Shown: positions 44,834 to 57,412, counted from the first letter of the stretch. The stretch: DNA of 64,000 nucleotides from Tetrapyrgos nigripes (GCA_013368315.1 JAACJM010000184.1:106138-170137); one strand, 5' to 3'. Numbers and translations are program-made. The notes: generated by a model not told the origin, from the letters alone.

Positions 44834-47399
44834 CTTTGTTGCCTCTGGGTGTTTCTTGTGGAATGCTGTGATCTTACGCTTCGCATTTTTGAGATTTGCA
44901 ACTGGCTCCCATGAGTTGTGACCGTCATCGTATCCTTTCCACTTGACAAGGTATTCCAGTCGCCTCCATCGTATCCACTTCGTACTCGGGCTCATCCTCC
45001 CCCTTGAGGTATACTGGCTCTGGTTCCTCAGGTAAGAGTCCGTTCACTAGATTACCCTTGTAGGGGTAGAGTTTGTCGACATGGAATACTGGGTGCAGAT
45101 GATTAAGAGTTTCAGGGAGGTCTAACAGATAGTTCAAATCTCCAATTTTCTCTACAATCTCGTATGGTCCCAGCTGCTGATCCCCCAACTTGTCACTTGA
45201 AAGTTTCAAGCCGATGTCTTCTGCACTCAGCCAGACATGATCCCCAACCTTGAACTGATGTCCTTTCCATTTCCCTCTTTCATATCCTTCCTTCATCTGG
45301 CGCTTAGCCAGGTGCAGTGCTGATCCTGCATCTCTTTGAACCTGTCTTAGGATTTTGAGACAGTCTTCTACATTTGGGATGCCTGTGTGCTGGCCTACTG
45401 GTATGTTGAGTAGAGGAAGGTAGCCATAAGTCACCTCAAAAGGTGCCATGCCATGTGCAGAGTGTGTGCGGGAGTTCAGAACAAACTCAGCCATAGGAAG
45501 GTGCTCCACCCAATCGTCCTGTCTGTAGTTGGTGTAGAGGCACAGATATTTCTCCACCTCCTGGTTGGCTCGTTCTGTGTCCATTTGTCTGGGGTCGGTA
45601 GCCTAAGGAAAGGCTTGACTTGATCCCAAGTCGATCTAACAGAGAACGCATGGTTTGCGCTGCAAACTGTGGACCATGATCTGATACGAAGCGAAGTGGG
45701 AGGCCATGAAGGCAGAAGATTTCTCGGTAGTATAGGTCGGCGACTTCAGTAGCAGTGATATAGAGGTGCAGGGGAGGCTATGGACTTGTTTTCCATAGAG
45801 GTCAGTGCAGACCAGGATTGCGTCATAGCCTTGTGAGGATGGTAGCTGTGTAATGAGGTTGGCTCCAACTCCTTCCCAGAGTTCTAAGGGTACGTCCAAA
45901 GGTTGGATTACTGCTTGTGGATGACGTTGCAGCTTCTTCCTGGTGCATTTATCACATCCCTCCACACACTTCTCCACAAAAGAGCGAATGGTGGGCCACC
46001 AGAAGTGCGAGGTTACCAAATCGAGTGTTCCATGTAGCCCTGGATGTCCTGCTGATGGTTTGTCATAGCATTGTTCTACTATTGGCCTCTGCAGCTCTTC
46101 ATTTGGGGGGACGTAGACTTGCCCCTTGTGGTATACCAATCCATTATCCTCTTCCCATTCAGGTAAACCATTGGCCAGTCGTTGCAATCCTTCCTTCTTC
46201 AACTGCTCTCGTCCTTTTAACACCTCCACTTCTCTTCCCAGTGCCTGACAAATTCATTCCTCTAGGGGGTTGGCCAGTGTAGTAGCGGTGAGCCTTACAA
46301 AGTGTTCTGGTTTAAGTACTGTGGTTTCCAGATTGTCTTCCCGGTCTGTTACTTGGTGGGAGGAGAGACAGGAGAGGGCATCTGCTTGGGTATTTGGTTT
46401 GCCTGGGTGATGGATTAGTCGAAAGTCAAAGCATGATAGCCACAGGGCCCATCTTGCTTGTCGTCAACTAAGATCCTGTGCTGTTCACCAGAACTCTAGA
46501 TTGGAGGGATCTGTGATAATTTCAAAGGGCTGTGGTAGTCCTTCCAGATAACTCTGCCAATCTTTCAGTGCCTTGATAATAGCCAGCATCTCTCAGTCAT
46601 AGATCTCGTAATTGGGTTTGCTGACTGCATGGATGCTGAATGGAATGCTACTGGGTGCCAAAGACCATCTTCCAACATCTGCATTAGAGCTCCCCTGTTG
46701 CGAAGCCTGAAGCATCTACTTCGACTCGGGTAGGACGATCTGGTGACCAGAGTGTAAGAATGGGCACAGACATGAAGGCTGTTTGAAGGGAGTCAAAGGC
46801 TTCCTGTTGGTGAGTTCCCCAATTAAATGAGATGTCTTTACAAGTGAGGTTGTTCAGAGGCCAAGCAGTTTTAGCAAAGTTCTCCATGAATCGTTGGTAG
46901 AAATTTGCAAAACCCAAGAACGCCTGAACATCGCGGACATTGTGGGAAACTGGCCAGTGCTGTACTGCTGCCACCTTGACCAGGTCCATGTGGACTTGCC
47001 CTTCCCAGATAATCAGCCCCAGATATTCTATCTCCTCTCATTCAAACTCGCATTTCTCTGGCCTCAGATACAGATCATTCCTTTTCAACCTGGCTAGCAC
47101 TTCCCGAACCACTCCTCGGTGTTCTTCCAGAGTCCCACTGAAGATCAGGATGTCATCCAGATAAACTGCTACCTTGCCTGCTGCGATCAAGTCTGAGAAG
47201 ATGGAGTTCATGAGGCCTTGGAAAGTAGCTGGTGAGTTTGTCAATCCAGAGAACATGACAGTAGGTTCAAAAAGTCCTCGGTTGGTTGCAAATGCTGCCT
47301 TCCACTCATCCCCCTGTTTGATCTGGACATTGTTGTAACCCCAACGTATGTCAAACTTGGTGAAGTACTTGGCACCTTGAAGGCGGCTGACTATGTCAG
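44834..47399 (-). pseudogene. Gypsy pol remnant: RT, RNase H, integrase, chromodomain
   Basis: [22 protein letters not shown] and [22 protein letters not shown] connection: VQAFLGFANFYQRFMENFAK. Integrase zinc finger: VTSHFWWPTIRSFVEKCVEG. Integrase C-terminal part: FKVGDHVWLSAEDIGLKLSS and LHPVFHVDKLYPYKGNLV. Chromodomain: EPEYEV, then after a frame change [17 protein letters not shown], ending at about 44834. Several TGA stops replace arginine (near 47.04, 46.60, 46.48, 46.47 and 46.26 kb). The RT N-terminus is cut at 47399 by the 5' LTR of the next element. Confidence 0.88.
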
Positions 47400-48324
47400 T
47401 GTCATGAATTGTCTCCCGTCTATTCATTTTCCTTTCTATTCCTTCCCTTTTACTACTCATTTCTCACTCTATTTACTCTTAACCCCATAAACATCAGCCA
47501 TTTCCCATCATCGTCTATAGTTACCATCTCCCTAGATCTATGACTCACACACTTATCTCCTCCGCCTTTTATCTCCACAGACATTCTCACTGTCGATCAT
47601 TCCTTATGATCCAGCACCTTCATTTACCCATATTTAACCTATTACTTTCTCGCCCTTGACATTTCCACATGACACTGTCTATTATTACTGATTCTTTCCC
47701 ATCTGTTCATATTTTACTTATATACCTGTGATCTTTGTAACCTATTCCTTAGTTCGTTCACTTCGTCTCCGCTCCGTACTTTTACTATGCAGTGTAGAGC
47801 CTAGTCAGCTTACTTTCTCTTTCTCTCTACCTCTCTATCTCTCTTGATCAATCTATTCTCTTGTAACTGGCTTTCTCGTATTGTGTGACTTGGGTGGTTA
47901 CTGAGTGTACTGACAACCTTGACACTTGAACGAACTCCCATACACCCACCTCACAAATCCTTCCATCGCATTGAACCTTCCTATTATCCTATCCTTCCCC
48001 TATGGTGCTGCAGAAGCCCAGCAACTCTACCCTGTGTGAGGAGCCTCACAGGTTGGCAGGCGTGAACTACTCAAGGAGCAGTTACACGAGGTCATCCCCC
48101 GTCTACACAGACTCGCTAAACCCGAGTAAGGTGGTTGACCGGTTCTGTAATAGAAACCCAAACTCCCTTCTTCACTCTGTCTACCCCACATCCCCGAATT
48201 TGTATCGAACCCGCTATAACCCCTCGTGACTACGAACGGGTTCCATTTCCCCTTCCTCGCTACTGCTTGCACACTGAATACCTGGTCTCCCATGGAAGAA
48301 ATATACGAGTGAATCCTTGGAGCT

Positions 48325-50089
48325 TTGACTGACACTTCGTTTGCACAAGACGTTGGGGTGTGGAAACTTATCTCAGGTGACGTAGTTCTCTCAACGTTCT
48401 CATACATAACAGTGAAAGAGGACTTCGATACAGGAGATACAGTGGTTCAGATCGAAGGACCTCTATTCTTCAGAGAAAACATCGACTACTCTCCATCATC
48501 ACCTTTCCCCGAATACGGTCTGGCATCCTCCTTTATCCTAGGACCCAACTACCTTTTGTAAAAAATTAGTGTATGACCGAGCGACGATCCGCATCTGCAG
48601 ACCCGAACCTCCATTGTGCCAACCGACCACACGTATTCCATCCCGCATCAAATCAAGACGCCTGCTATATACCTGAAAATGGTGACGATCCTTGGGTTCC
48701 GTGCACTACACAACCGTGCCTGAACAGATATAACACTCAACGACTTACTAACGTAGAACTCCCGAGTTGGTTACACGTTATAACCCAGCTCCAAGAACTT
48801 GCAATTCAAAAGGCACATCGAAAACCTAAAACCAAATCAGGCCAAGGAACCCCTACACCTACCAACCAACCCTCTGAACCTGACCCAATACCAGAACCTC
48901 CTCCCAATAACCCATCAGAACCAAACGACCCCACTTCCCCACCTTCTTCGCCCACCATTCCATCCGCCGAAGGACCATTCGTAGCCCCTCGTCGTCCTCC
49001 TACACCTCCTTCTCCAAATCCATCAGATCCAAACGACTCGGTCATGGCTGATACACCTCCTATCGGGTTGAATGGTACTTCCAAACAAGGAAGAAAACCA
49101 GACGCCTTCAATGGAGAACGTAGCAAGGCAAAATGATGGCTGGCCCTATTTAATAACTATCTACGCATGAATAAGGCAAGTACCCGACTGAGGAAAGTCA
49201 GGTCTCGTTATTCCTGTCGTTCTTTACGGGAGAAAAAGGAGGAGATTGGGCAACGCAGAGATTGATAGAATGAGATGAAGATGAGGAAAATGAGGACTTG
49301 GCGAGTACACCGGACAGATGGAGATGGATAACCTTGAAACAGATACGTGATAGATTCAAAAAGGACTTCAAAGCTCTCGCCTCGGAAGATGTGGCGAGGA
49401 CAAAGATCAAGTTTGCTAGAGTGAAAGGGATGGATATTAGCAGCTATAACAGCATCTTTGATACATACGGAGAAGAGTCCGAATTCAGAGAAGCGGCGCT
49501 GTTGGAATTCTATCAGGATGGGTTACCACCCAAACTCCGAGAAGCAGTTGGAAGAATGTATCCAAAGTGGGATGACTTCGAAGAATACAAGGAAAGAGCC
49601 GTGGAACTTCATTTAGAATGGTTGAAGGAACGGGAAAGACAAGGACGCTGGAAAACTACTTCGACGTCGAAGAGTGGTCCAGGTCCGTCTCAGGGAAGAC
49701 AAGTAGCAAGCGTCAATGCGCTTATGAATATGGGACCAGGTGCTAGCTCGTCCTTCACGCCATTACCTAAACTGACACCCGATGAAAGGGACCGACTCCA
49801 AAAAGCAGGAGCATGCTTCGCATGTAGACAAACTGGACACATGAGCAACGAATGTCCAACATTCCTGAGGACGCCATCTCAAAACACTTCCCGAACCTTC
49901 CCCTCTCGTGCTGTTCGAACACCCGAAACTGCATCTTCACCACCGGTAACGGTAGCTCAAGCGTCTTTGTCCAGAAACACAATCAAGGACATTTCCGACA
50001 TGATTAACAGGGTTAAAGGATTAGAAGGAGAAGAAAAGGAACAAGCAACCGTCTATTTAAAAGACATTATGTCTAAATTGGATTTTTGA
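48325..50089 (+). pseudogene. Gag polyprotein of the 47.4-55.9 kb element (broken)
   Basis: An upstream piece (48325-48561, LTDTSFAQDVGVWKLISGDV) may be a leader ORF or the N-terminus. 48573-49136 has a proline/serine-rich middle and GRKPDAFNGERSKAK, the start of a retrotransposon Gag domain, then TGA directly before a TGG codon. The Gag core resumes at 49298-50089 (RDRFKKDFKALASEDVART, SSYNSIFDTYGEESEFREA) and includes a zinc knuckle CFACRQTGHMSNEC (CX2CX4HX4C). A further stop and frame change lie between 49136 and 49298. It overlaps the protease ORF by four bases at 50086-50089. Confidence 0.85.
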
Positions 50090-50670
50090 ATCACTCCTCT
50101 GCTACGTCGTCAGTAGGAGTAGAACAGTACACTAGACAGTTAAAGAACAATCGATATAGTGTGTTATACCCCTCTAGTGAGCGAGTCTTTCCTTCAGAGA
50201 TAAGAATGTCAGCAATCACTTGTAACAAACAGATACCATCAATCACACTCAAAACTGAATTAATCGGCAAAGTTACTGGCAAAAAAATCGATGCAAACGT
50301 TCTAATAGACAGCGGTGCAGAAGGCATAATCATCAATGGCCAATTCACACAAAAACATCAACTCACCCTTCTTCCTATTAAAAAACCCGTTCCCAGTTCA
50401 AAATGTGGACGGCTCCGAAAACACCATGGGATGGGTGCGAGAATACACTATCCAAAACCTGCGTATCTATTCCCGAGACGGCGAGCGTACCACAAAGAAA
50501 AGGCTGAGTTCTACATAACGGACATCGGGGATCACGATATAATCCTCGGTACCGACTGGTTGGAAGAACATAATCCAGATATAGACTGGTCGGACTCACA
50601 GGTAGACATGACTAGATGCCCAGAAACATGCATCACAGTGAAAACCCCCCATTCTCCGTTTGAAAACTAA
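50086..50670 (+). CDS. Retrotransposon aspartic protease
   Basis: 194-residue ORF. The active site is NVLIDSGAEGIIINGQF (DSG at about residues 75-77). Beyond residue 100 the expected sequence (NVDGSEN...) moves to another frame and returns near 50500 (FYITDIGDHDIILGTDWLEE), where the conserved ILGTDWL segment of gypsy proteases is present. So the ORF probably contains two compensating indels or a frame change. It would process Gag and Pol. Confidence 0.75.
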   Translation: MNHSSATSSVGVEQYTRQLKNNRYSVLYPSSERVFPSEIRMSAITCNKQIPSITLKTELIGKVTGKKIDANVLIDSGAEGIIINGQFTQKHQLTLLPIKKPVPSSKCGRLRKHHGMGARIHYPKPAYLFPRRRAYHKEKAEFYITDIGDHDIILGTDWLEEHNPDIDWSDSQVDMTRCPETCITVKTPHSPFEN

Positions 50671-50830
50671 ATCCTTGAAATCCACAGTCGTCGATCCAAG
50701 AACCCACCACAAGGATTACCAAGTCAGATGGTTAGAACCAGTTGGACAATTCAAACCAGTTGCCCAACCAAAAATTGCAGGGCGACGCCGTTGAATTCCT
50801 ATTCGATCCTTTCACTGAAGTTCGGAGGTA

Positions 50831-53710
50831 ATGACGATCTTTACTGAAGACGATTACGGGAGAGACATGATCCCAGAACGATGGGAACAGGACATAATGG
50901 AGGAATTGTTGGGGAAAGAAGAAAGAATAGATGAAGAGGCGCCAGGGACACCAAACCTGAACATCCGCGCAGGGTTCACAAAGGCACAAGAACTTGCAGA
51001 GGCAGCCCAGAACGTCCAGGTCGACGTACCTCTTAAAGATAAGATTCCTTCGCAATATCATCAGTTCCTACGAGTCTTTGACAAACAAACCTCAGAGCGA
51101 TTACCGAAATGTGGCGAATGGGATCATGCTATCGAATTAAAACCGGACTTTGAACCACGCCCCTGCAAAATGTATCCTTTATCCCCAAATGAACAAAAGG
51201 AACTGGATGAATTCATCAAGGAAAACTTAGAGAAAGGATATATAAGACCGTCGAAATCTCCTTGGCAAGTCCCTTTTTCTTTGTAAAAAAGAAAGACGGA
51301 AAACTACGACCAGTACAGGACTACCGTGCTTTAAACAAAGGGACCGTCAAAAACGAATACCCCCTACTGCTTATATTGGAACTCGTAGACAAACTCAAAG
51401 GGGCACGAATATTTTCCAAAGTCGACCTTAGATGGGGATATAACAACGTACGCATCAAAAAGGGAGATGAATGGAAAGCGGCGTTTAAAACCAACCGCGG
51501 CCTCTTCGAACCAACGGTGATGTTTTTCAGTCTTATGAACTCTCCAGCTACATTCCAAGCGATGATGAACACTCTATTCAAGGACCTGATCGACTCCAGA
51601 AAAGTCGTGATCTATATGGATGATATTCTCATATTCACAGAATCACTAGAAGAACATCGATACACGGTGAAACAAGTATTGGCACGACTCCATGATAACG
51701 ACTTATACGCTAAACCGGAAAAATGCACTTTCAAAACCAATTCAGTGGAATTCCTCGGCCTTATCGTTTCACACAACACATTGGCGATGGACCCAGTCAA
51801 GGTCGAGGGCGTGACCAAATGGCCAGTCCCACGCAACGTCAAAGACGTACAATCATTCCTCGGCTTCGGAAACTTTTACCGTCGTTTCATACGCGATTTC
51901 TCAAAAATCGCACGACCACTGTTCGATCTCACAAAAAAGGAGCACCCACGGGGATGGTCCGAGGAAGCTCAAACAGCTTTCCAAGCACTCAAAGATACGT
52001 TTACGACTTCACCAGTCCTTCTCATGCCTGATCATTCTAAACCATACCGAGTAGAAGTTGATGCGTCAGATTACGCTACGGGAGGTATCCTGCAACAACA
52101 AGGACCGGATGATAAATGGCATCCAGTAGCCTACCTGTCAAAAGCGTTATCCGAAACTGAACGGAATTACGACATTCACGACAAAGAACTGCTAGTGATC
52201 ATACGCGGACTTGAAGCCTGGCGACACTACCTTGAAGGTGGACCGCATACCATCGAAATCTTGACCGATCACAATAACCTTAGATACTTCACCACCGCTC
52301 AGAAACTTAGCCGACGACAAGCAAGAATGGCCTTATTTCTGACCAGATTCGACTTTATGCTCACACACAAACCCGGGAACTTGAACCGAAGTGACCCACT
52401 CTCTCGGAGATCAGACCATAAAGAGGGGGTCGAAAACGACAACAAAGACAGGGTCTTGCTTGACCCCAGATTCTTCAGAATTCGAGCAACATGGCCAGGA
52501 ACGGTAACCGCAATAGGAGATGCAGAGTTGAAAAGGCGGATCAAGGAATGTCCGAAAAAGGATGCTGAAGTCATAAGTGCGTTACAAACCATCTTTAACA
52601 ACGGACCACGCGCTTTGGCAAAAAATCTACAGGAATGGAACTACGAAGACGGAATCGTCTTGTTCAGAGGGAAGATCTACATCCCAAACGATCAACAACT
52701 CAGACAGGACATCGTTAGAATGCATCACGACAGCCTTACTGCAGGACACCCGGGACGATTCAAAACATACGAACTCGTCAGTAGAGAGTTTTGGTGGCCT
52801 GGTATGTCAGTATTCGTTCGTAACTATGTTGAAGGATGCACTACCTGTCAATTAACCAAGGCAAATAACCACCTGACGCATGTACCATTAATTCCGAACG
52901 AAAATACCAGAACGACCCTTTGGTACCATTACAACTGACTTCATCACGGATCTGCCAGAATGTGACGGCTTCAATGCAATTCACGTCACAGTCGACCGCT
53001 CAACAAAAACAGTCGTCATTTCTCCATGCAGAAAAGATATCGATAGCAACGGAACAATCGACCTATTGTTCGACAACACTTGGCGATGATACGGCTTGTG
53101 GGACAAAATGATATCTGACCGCGGACCTCAATTCGCAAGCCAAGTAATGAAAGGGATCTACGCTAAGTTAGGTATCACTTCGGCACTCAGTACAGCTTAT
53201 CATCCGCAAACAGATGGCGAGACAGAAAGGTTCAATCAAGAACTTGAACAATACCTTCGAACCTTCTGTAACTATCGTCAGGACGATTGGGTTAAATACC
53301 TACCTTACGCCGAATTCTGTCACAATACCCGAATCCATTCAGCAACCGGGAAATCGCCGTTCAAACTACTTCACGGATATCTACCCTGGCTCTTCCCTTC
53401 CATCAATCCGACTTCACACGTACCAAAGGTTGAAGAACGCCTCCAGAACTTAGATACTCTTCGAGAGGAACTAAAAGCAAGTCTGGTGACAGCGGCAGAA
53501 CTGATGAAAGAACAAAACAAGGACTACGCGAATGAAGGGATGAAGTTTAAAGTTGGGGACAAAGTATTGCTAGACGGAAAGAATTTGAAGACAACAAGGC
53601 CGAAAGCTAAGTTGGCAAATCGTCGTCACGGACCGTTCGAGATCACTGACGTTATCAGTGAAGTCAATTACTGACTCAAATTACCGAATAGCTGGCGCAT
53701 TCATCCTGTC
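50831..53710 (+). pseudogene. Gypsy pol: RT, RNase H, integrase (broken)
   Basis: The pre-RT linker (FTKAQELAEAAQNVQVDVPL) is followed by a frame change at about 51.27 kb. The RT ([38 protein letters not shown]) and RNase H (VEVDASDYATGGILQQQ, NYDIHDKELLVIIRGLEAWR) lie in a 558-residue ORF at 51262-52938. The integrase zinc finger (MHHDSLTAGHPGRFKTYELV ... CTTCQLTKA) ends this ORF. The frame shifts near 52.91 kb; the IN core continues (TTDFITDLPECDGFNAIHV) with a TGA at about 53.09 kb, then MISDRGPQFASQVMKG and HPQTDGETERFNQELEQYL at 53096-53674. A TGA after EVNY at 53672 stands where arginine is expected. Confidence 0.88.
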
Positions 53711-54223
53711 AAGGTTGTCATTACACTCAATAACCACCCAAGTCACACAATGCGGGAAACCGGTTACAAGACGATAGATTTGATCAAGAGAGGTAAAGAG
53801 AGAAATAGAGATAGAGAGAAAGTAAGCTGACTAGGCTCTTACACTGCGTAGTGAAAGTACGGAGCGGAGACGAAGTGAACGAACTAAGGCATAGGTTACA
53901 AGGATCACAGGTATATAAGTAAAATATGAACAGATGGGAAAGAGTAAGTAATAATAGACGGTTTCGTGTGGAAATGTCAAGAGCGAGAGAATAATAAGTC
54001 AAGTATGGATAGATGAAAGTACTGGATCATGCGGAGTGATTGACAGTGAGAATGTCCATGGAGATAGGAACCGGAGGAGATAAGAATGTGAGTCATAGAT
54101 CTAGAGATGGTAACTATAGACGATGATGAGAAATGATTAATGTTTATGGAGTTAGAGTGGGAAGTAGATAGTAAAGGGAAAAGGATAGCAAAGAAATGAA
54201 TAGGCAGGGAGCGATTCGTGACA
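53707..54223 (-). mobile_element. Antisense solo LTR of the same family nested in pol
   Basis: 517 bp, TGTCAAGGTTGTCATTACAC...GGAGCGATTCGTGACA, the reverse complement of the host element's own LTR type. A perfect 5-bp duplication CATCC lies at 53702-53706 and 54224-54228. Removing it joins the integrase C-terminus in frame (WRIHP before, VFHASLLSPYKE after), which confirms the insertion. Confidence 0.93.
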
Positions 54224-54718
54224 CATCCAGTGTTCCACGCTTCACTCCTATCGCCGTACAAAGAAACCGAAGCCCATGGAGTAAACTATCCAGGAGAACC
54301 GGCTGAGTTACTTCCTGAAGATAACGAATACAATGTGGAAACAATTCTAGATTCAAAACCAACGAGAAACCGCCGGGGAGTACAATACCTTGTCAAATGG
54401 TTGGACTATGCTGACTCAGAAAATTCATGGGAACCGGCGTCAGGATTAACGAAGGTGAAGGATATGATCGAAACCTTCCATCAACAGCATCCGAATGCGT
54501 ATCGACCCAAGAACCTGATACGCCCCGGAACAACAGTGCGTTCACTAGGGATCGCCATGGAAGACATATGGCGAAGTACCCGTGTGCTTCAAGCAAAAGC
54601 ACAACTCCGAGGAGAAACACTGTTACGAACCATTGGTATTCTATGCCCTCCTTCGCACCCCACTCGGCAATCGAACTCAGACTTTTGTCATCATTCATCG
54701 ATCGCATTCCCTCGTTAA
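54224..54718 (+). CDS. Integrase C-terminus and chromodomain
   Basis: The 3' end of pol after the nested LTR. VFHASLLSPYKETEAHG is the conserved IN C-terminal segment. The chromodomain follows (EYNVETILDSKPTRNRRGVQ, then YLVKWLDYADSENSWEPASG). Aromatic cage-type positions Y, W and W are visible. Chromodomains of chromoviruses direct integration to heterochromatin. The tail after IETFHQQHPNAYRP is less conserved and ends at 54718. Confidence 0.85.
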   Translation, partial: HPVFHASLLSPYKETEAHGVNYPGEPAELLPEDNEYNVETILDSKPTRNRRGVQYLVKWLDYADSENSWEPASGLTKVKDMIETFHQQHPNAYRPKNLIRPGTTVRSLGIAMEDIWRSTRVLQAKAQLRGETLLRTIGILCPPSHPTRQSNSDFCHHSSIAFPR

Positions 54719-54951
54719 CGGCGTCTACTGTCAAACCCGTCTCCGACAATGGCCTGACCATTCATTTGACATTCACACCATACAAACCGATAACTATAAA
54801 AGATCCCTTTCCACAACGGAGAACTATAGAACATCATCTACCGCAGCCAATCCAACAACAATCACCCACACTCTCGTCATAACAATGTCTACCACTTCCT
54901 CCACCAACACTATCGCTCACACCGCACACCCAAACAACAGGGGACGTTGCA

Positions 54952-55418
54952 CCTATGGACAACGCTCAGGACGTCGATGTTGACTCTCAAAACAGCACGC
55001 AGGACCTCACAACGGATGTCAACGCTGCACGTGGGGAGGAGAGGATGGACCAGGACGATGTAGATTGGGCAGAGGACATCAAGCTAGATGTGTCGTTCAG
55101 TGGACATCCCTACGAGCAGAGCACAGAGGGAACTTGGGATGGGGAGACGGCAGTATATGGGGCGCACACGTCGCCCTACAGTATGATAATGACGACGGAG
55201 GGAATGGAGCAGGCTGGGGAACAGCGACCGACACGACAGGATGGGGGGACTTATCAGACTGGACCGACCCTAGGTGGAGTATTACAAACTACACGACGGG
55301 ATGGGACAACTTAGAGAAGTATTGGCCGAGTCAAGGGGACGTAGACAGACGACTTCGCAAACAATGGGCGGAGCACTGGAAAACTAGCTTGCCGAGCTCC
55401 AGTGAAAGCTCGTCCTAA
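54952..55418 (+). pseudogene. Acidic, Trp/Gly-rich 3' ORF between pol and 3' LTR
   Basis: It starts MDNAQDVDVDSQNSTQDL at about 54955 and is acidic (MDQDDVDWAEDIKLDVS). From about 55.18 kb the likely coding continues in another frame with tryptophan/glycine repeats (GWGTATDTTGWGDLSDWTD) and a basic end (RRLRKQWAEHWKTSLPS), stopping at 55418 just before the polypurine tract. It does not resemble gag or pol domains. The position is the same as the zinc-knuckle ORF of the element at 38.9-44.4 kb. Confidence 0.55.
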
Positions 55419-57412
55419 AGAGGGGGTAATGTCATGAATCGCTCCCCGCCTATTCATTTTCTATTCATTTCCCTTTACTACCTATTTCCCACTTTAACCC
55501 CATAAACATCAACCATTTCTCATCATCGTCTATAGTTACCATCTCTACAGATCTATGACTCACACTCTTATCTCCTCCGATTCCTATCTCCATGGACATT
55601 CTCACTGTCAATCATTCCTTATGAACCAGTACCTTCATCTATCCATATTTAACTCATTACTCTCTCGCCTTTGACATTTCCACATGATACCGTCTATTAT
55701 TACTTACTCTTTCCCATCTGTTCATATTTCACTTATATACCTGTGATCTTTGTAACCTATTCCTTAGTTCGTTCACTTTGTCTCCGCTCCGTACTTTTAC
55801 TACGCAGTGTAGAGCCTAGTCAGCCTACTTTCTCCCTATCTCTCTACTTCTCTATTTCCCTTGATCAATCTATTCTCTTGGAACTGGCTTTTTCGTATTG
55901 TGTGACTTGGGTGGTTATTGAGTGTACCGACAACCTTGACACACCCCCCCCTTGTCTGTTGTCATCATCATTTTCCAAATCCTCATCTCCACTCTCTCAC
56001 AATACTCTTTTCAACTATGATTGGGGTAACACAAAAGGAAGCCAGGTGTATGTGAATGATGTTGACTCATCAATCTCAAAACAGTGCATCCTTTCCTGAA
56101 ACCATTCCCATTTGTCCAGTTATTTTCACTCAAGATGTCACTACCACCAATTTTGCAGGCATTGCGATTAACAACTTAAAAAATCATTAATTCCACATCA
56201 TTCAACATGTTCATTTGTACTCCCCCAATCATTCCACTTCCAGCCCTGCAGGATACTTCTTCGATCATTCTGATACAATTGCTTTATCATCTCACAACTT
56301 TACTCATGCTTCCAGCATTGATGAGAGAGACAAAAGAGCTTCTGATTCTGATTCTGAAGAGCAGTGGAAATATCTAGGTGGATATGAGTACTATATTGAT
56401 TCAGTGGTCTTGTTCTTTTTTCCGGTTTCATCACTTTATGTTTTTCATGTTTTTTTTTCATCTTTATGATTTTATGCTTTATGATCTCAGGAGGTGTGTT
56501 AGGATGTCGAGTCTAGATCCTCATGGCATTGGTAAATACATACATACAAAGGTCCTTATGACTGGCTCTTTGTAATCTGTACCTAAATTCATCTATACTA
56601 CTTGTTGCCTCTCACACATCCTCAGTTCCTCTGGTACCCAATTCTTAACAGTAACAACTAACCTACTTTTTGAGGCTCTCAGGTCCCCTTCATATCCCTA
56701 CTACCCTACTGGATATCCCAGCACTATGTACCCATCTCCTCTTGTTCCTAATGCCACGCCGAGTCAACCACCTGCTCAAATAGGCAAACAGACCCACGAG
56801 AATCCCTCTGAAAACCCTGTTTACCATCTAACAGCACGTTTGCCAGGCACAGAACCCCACCAGGACAGCTCTCATCAATCCCAGAACCATCCACAGGCTT
56901 CTTTGGGGTGATATGTCTTGTCTCTTTAGCCATACATACTCTTACTACACTAGTGTACAGTGTACTAGGTCAAATTGCTCTCAAAAAATTGTATTTTTTT
57001 TCACCTATATTACAAGGTAATCTGATAGAGCAAACCTCAAAACTCAAGAATATGATAGTCACCAAACAATGATTTTTTGGAGGCAGAGGACATCGATTTT
57101 TTGCAAGTCCATTGTCACATTTGGCAGTGCCTGCCAAAATTGCGACAGTTCGGATCTTGTGTGATGTCACAGAACTGGATGGTCACAAGCCTAAGCTTCG
57201 CTTTTTGATTTCCCCAGACACTATTCTTCAAGAAACTGGTGCAGTGTCCAAAATCCCTTATTTTAAAGTGTTCTACATGTATTGTGCTCTTATTATCAAA
57301 GGTCAAATTCAGAAAGCGGAGTATACAAGGCTCCTATTTGACTACTACAACAAGTGTGTGTTTCAATCAGATGGAGATGGGGAGCACTTTGCTGGGCTAG
57401 ACCAGTTGGAGG

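Larger units (their letters stand above)
47400..55941 (+). mobile_element. Full-length but decayed Ty3/gypsy chromovirus
   Basis: The 5' LTR at 47400-47924 and 3' LTR at 55430-55941 both run TGTCATGAAT...ACAACCTTGACA and differ by many substitutions and small indels. The polypurine tract AAAGAGGGGGTAA (55417-55429) precedes the 3' LTR. The internal order is gag, protease, RT, RNase H, integrase, chromodomain, then a 3' ORF. The 5-bp flanks do not match (GTCAG left, CACCC right). The left neighbour is a cut gypsy pol and the right neighbour is host-like sequence, so the two LTRs may come from different insertions. Confidence 0.93.

Noticed and set aside
49134..49260. TGA recoding as a normal sense codon in gypsy elements
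   Set aside because: Host-like genes and the young gypsy gag use TGA as a stop, and the TGA positions fit mutation of CGA or TGG codons in dead copies.
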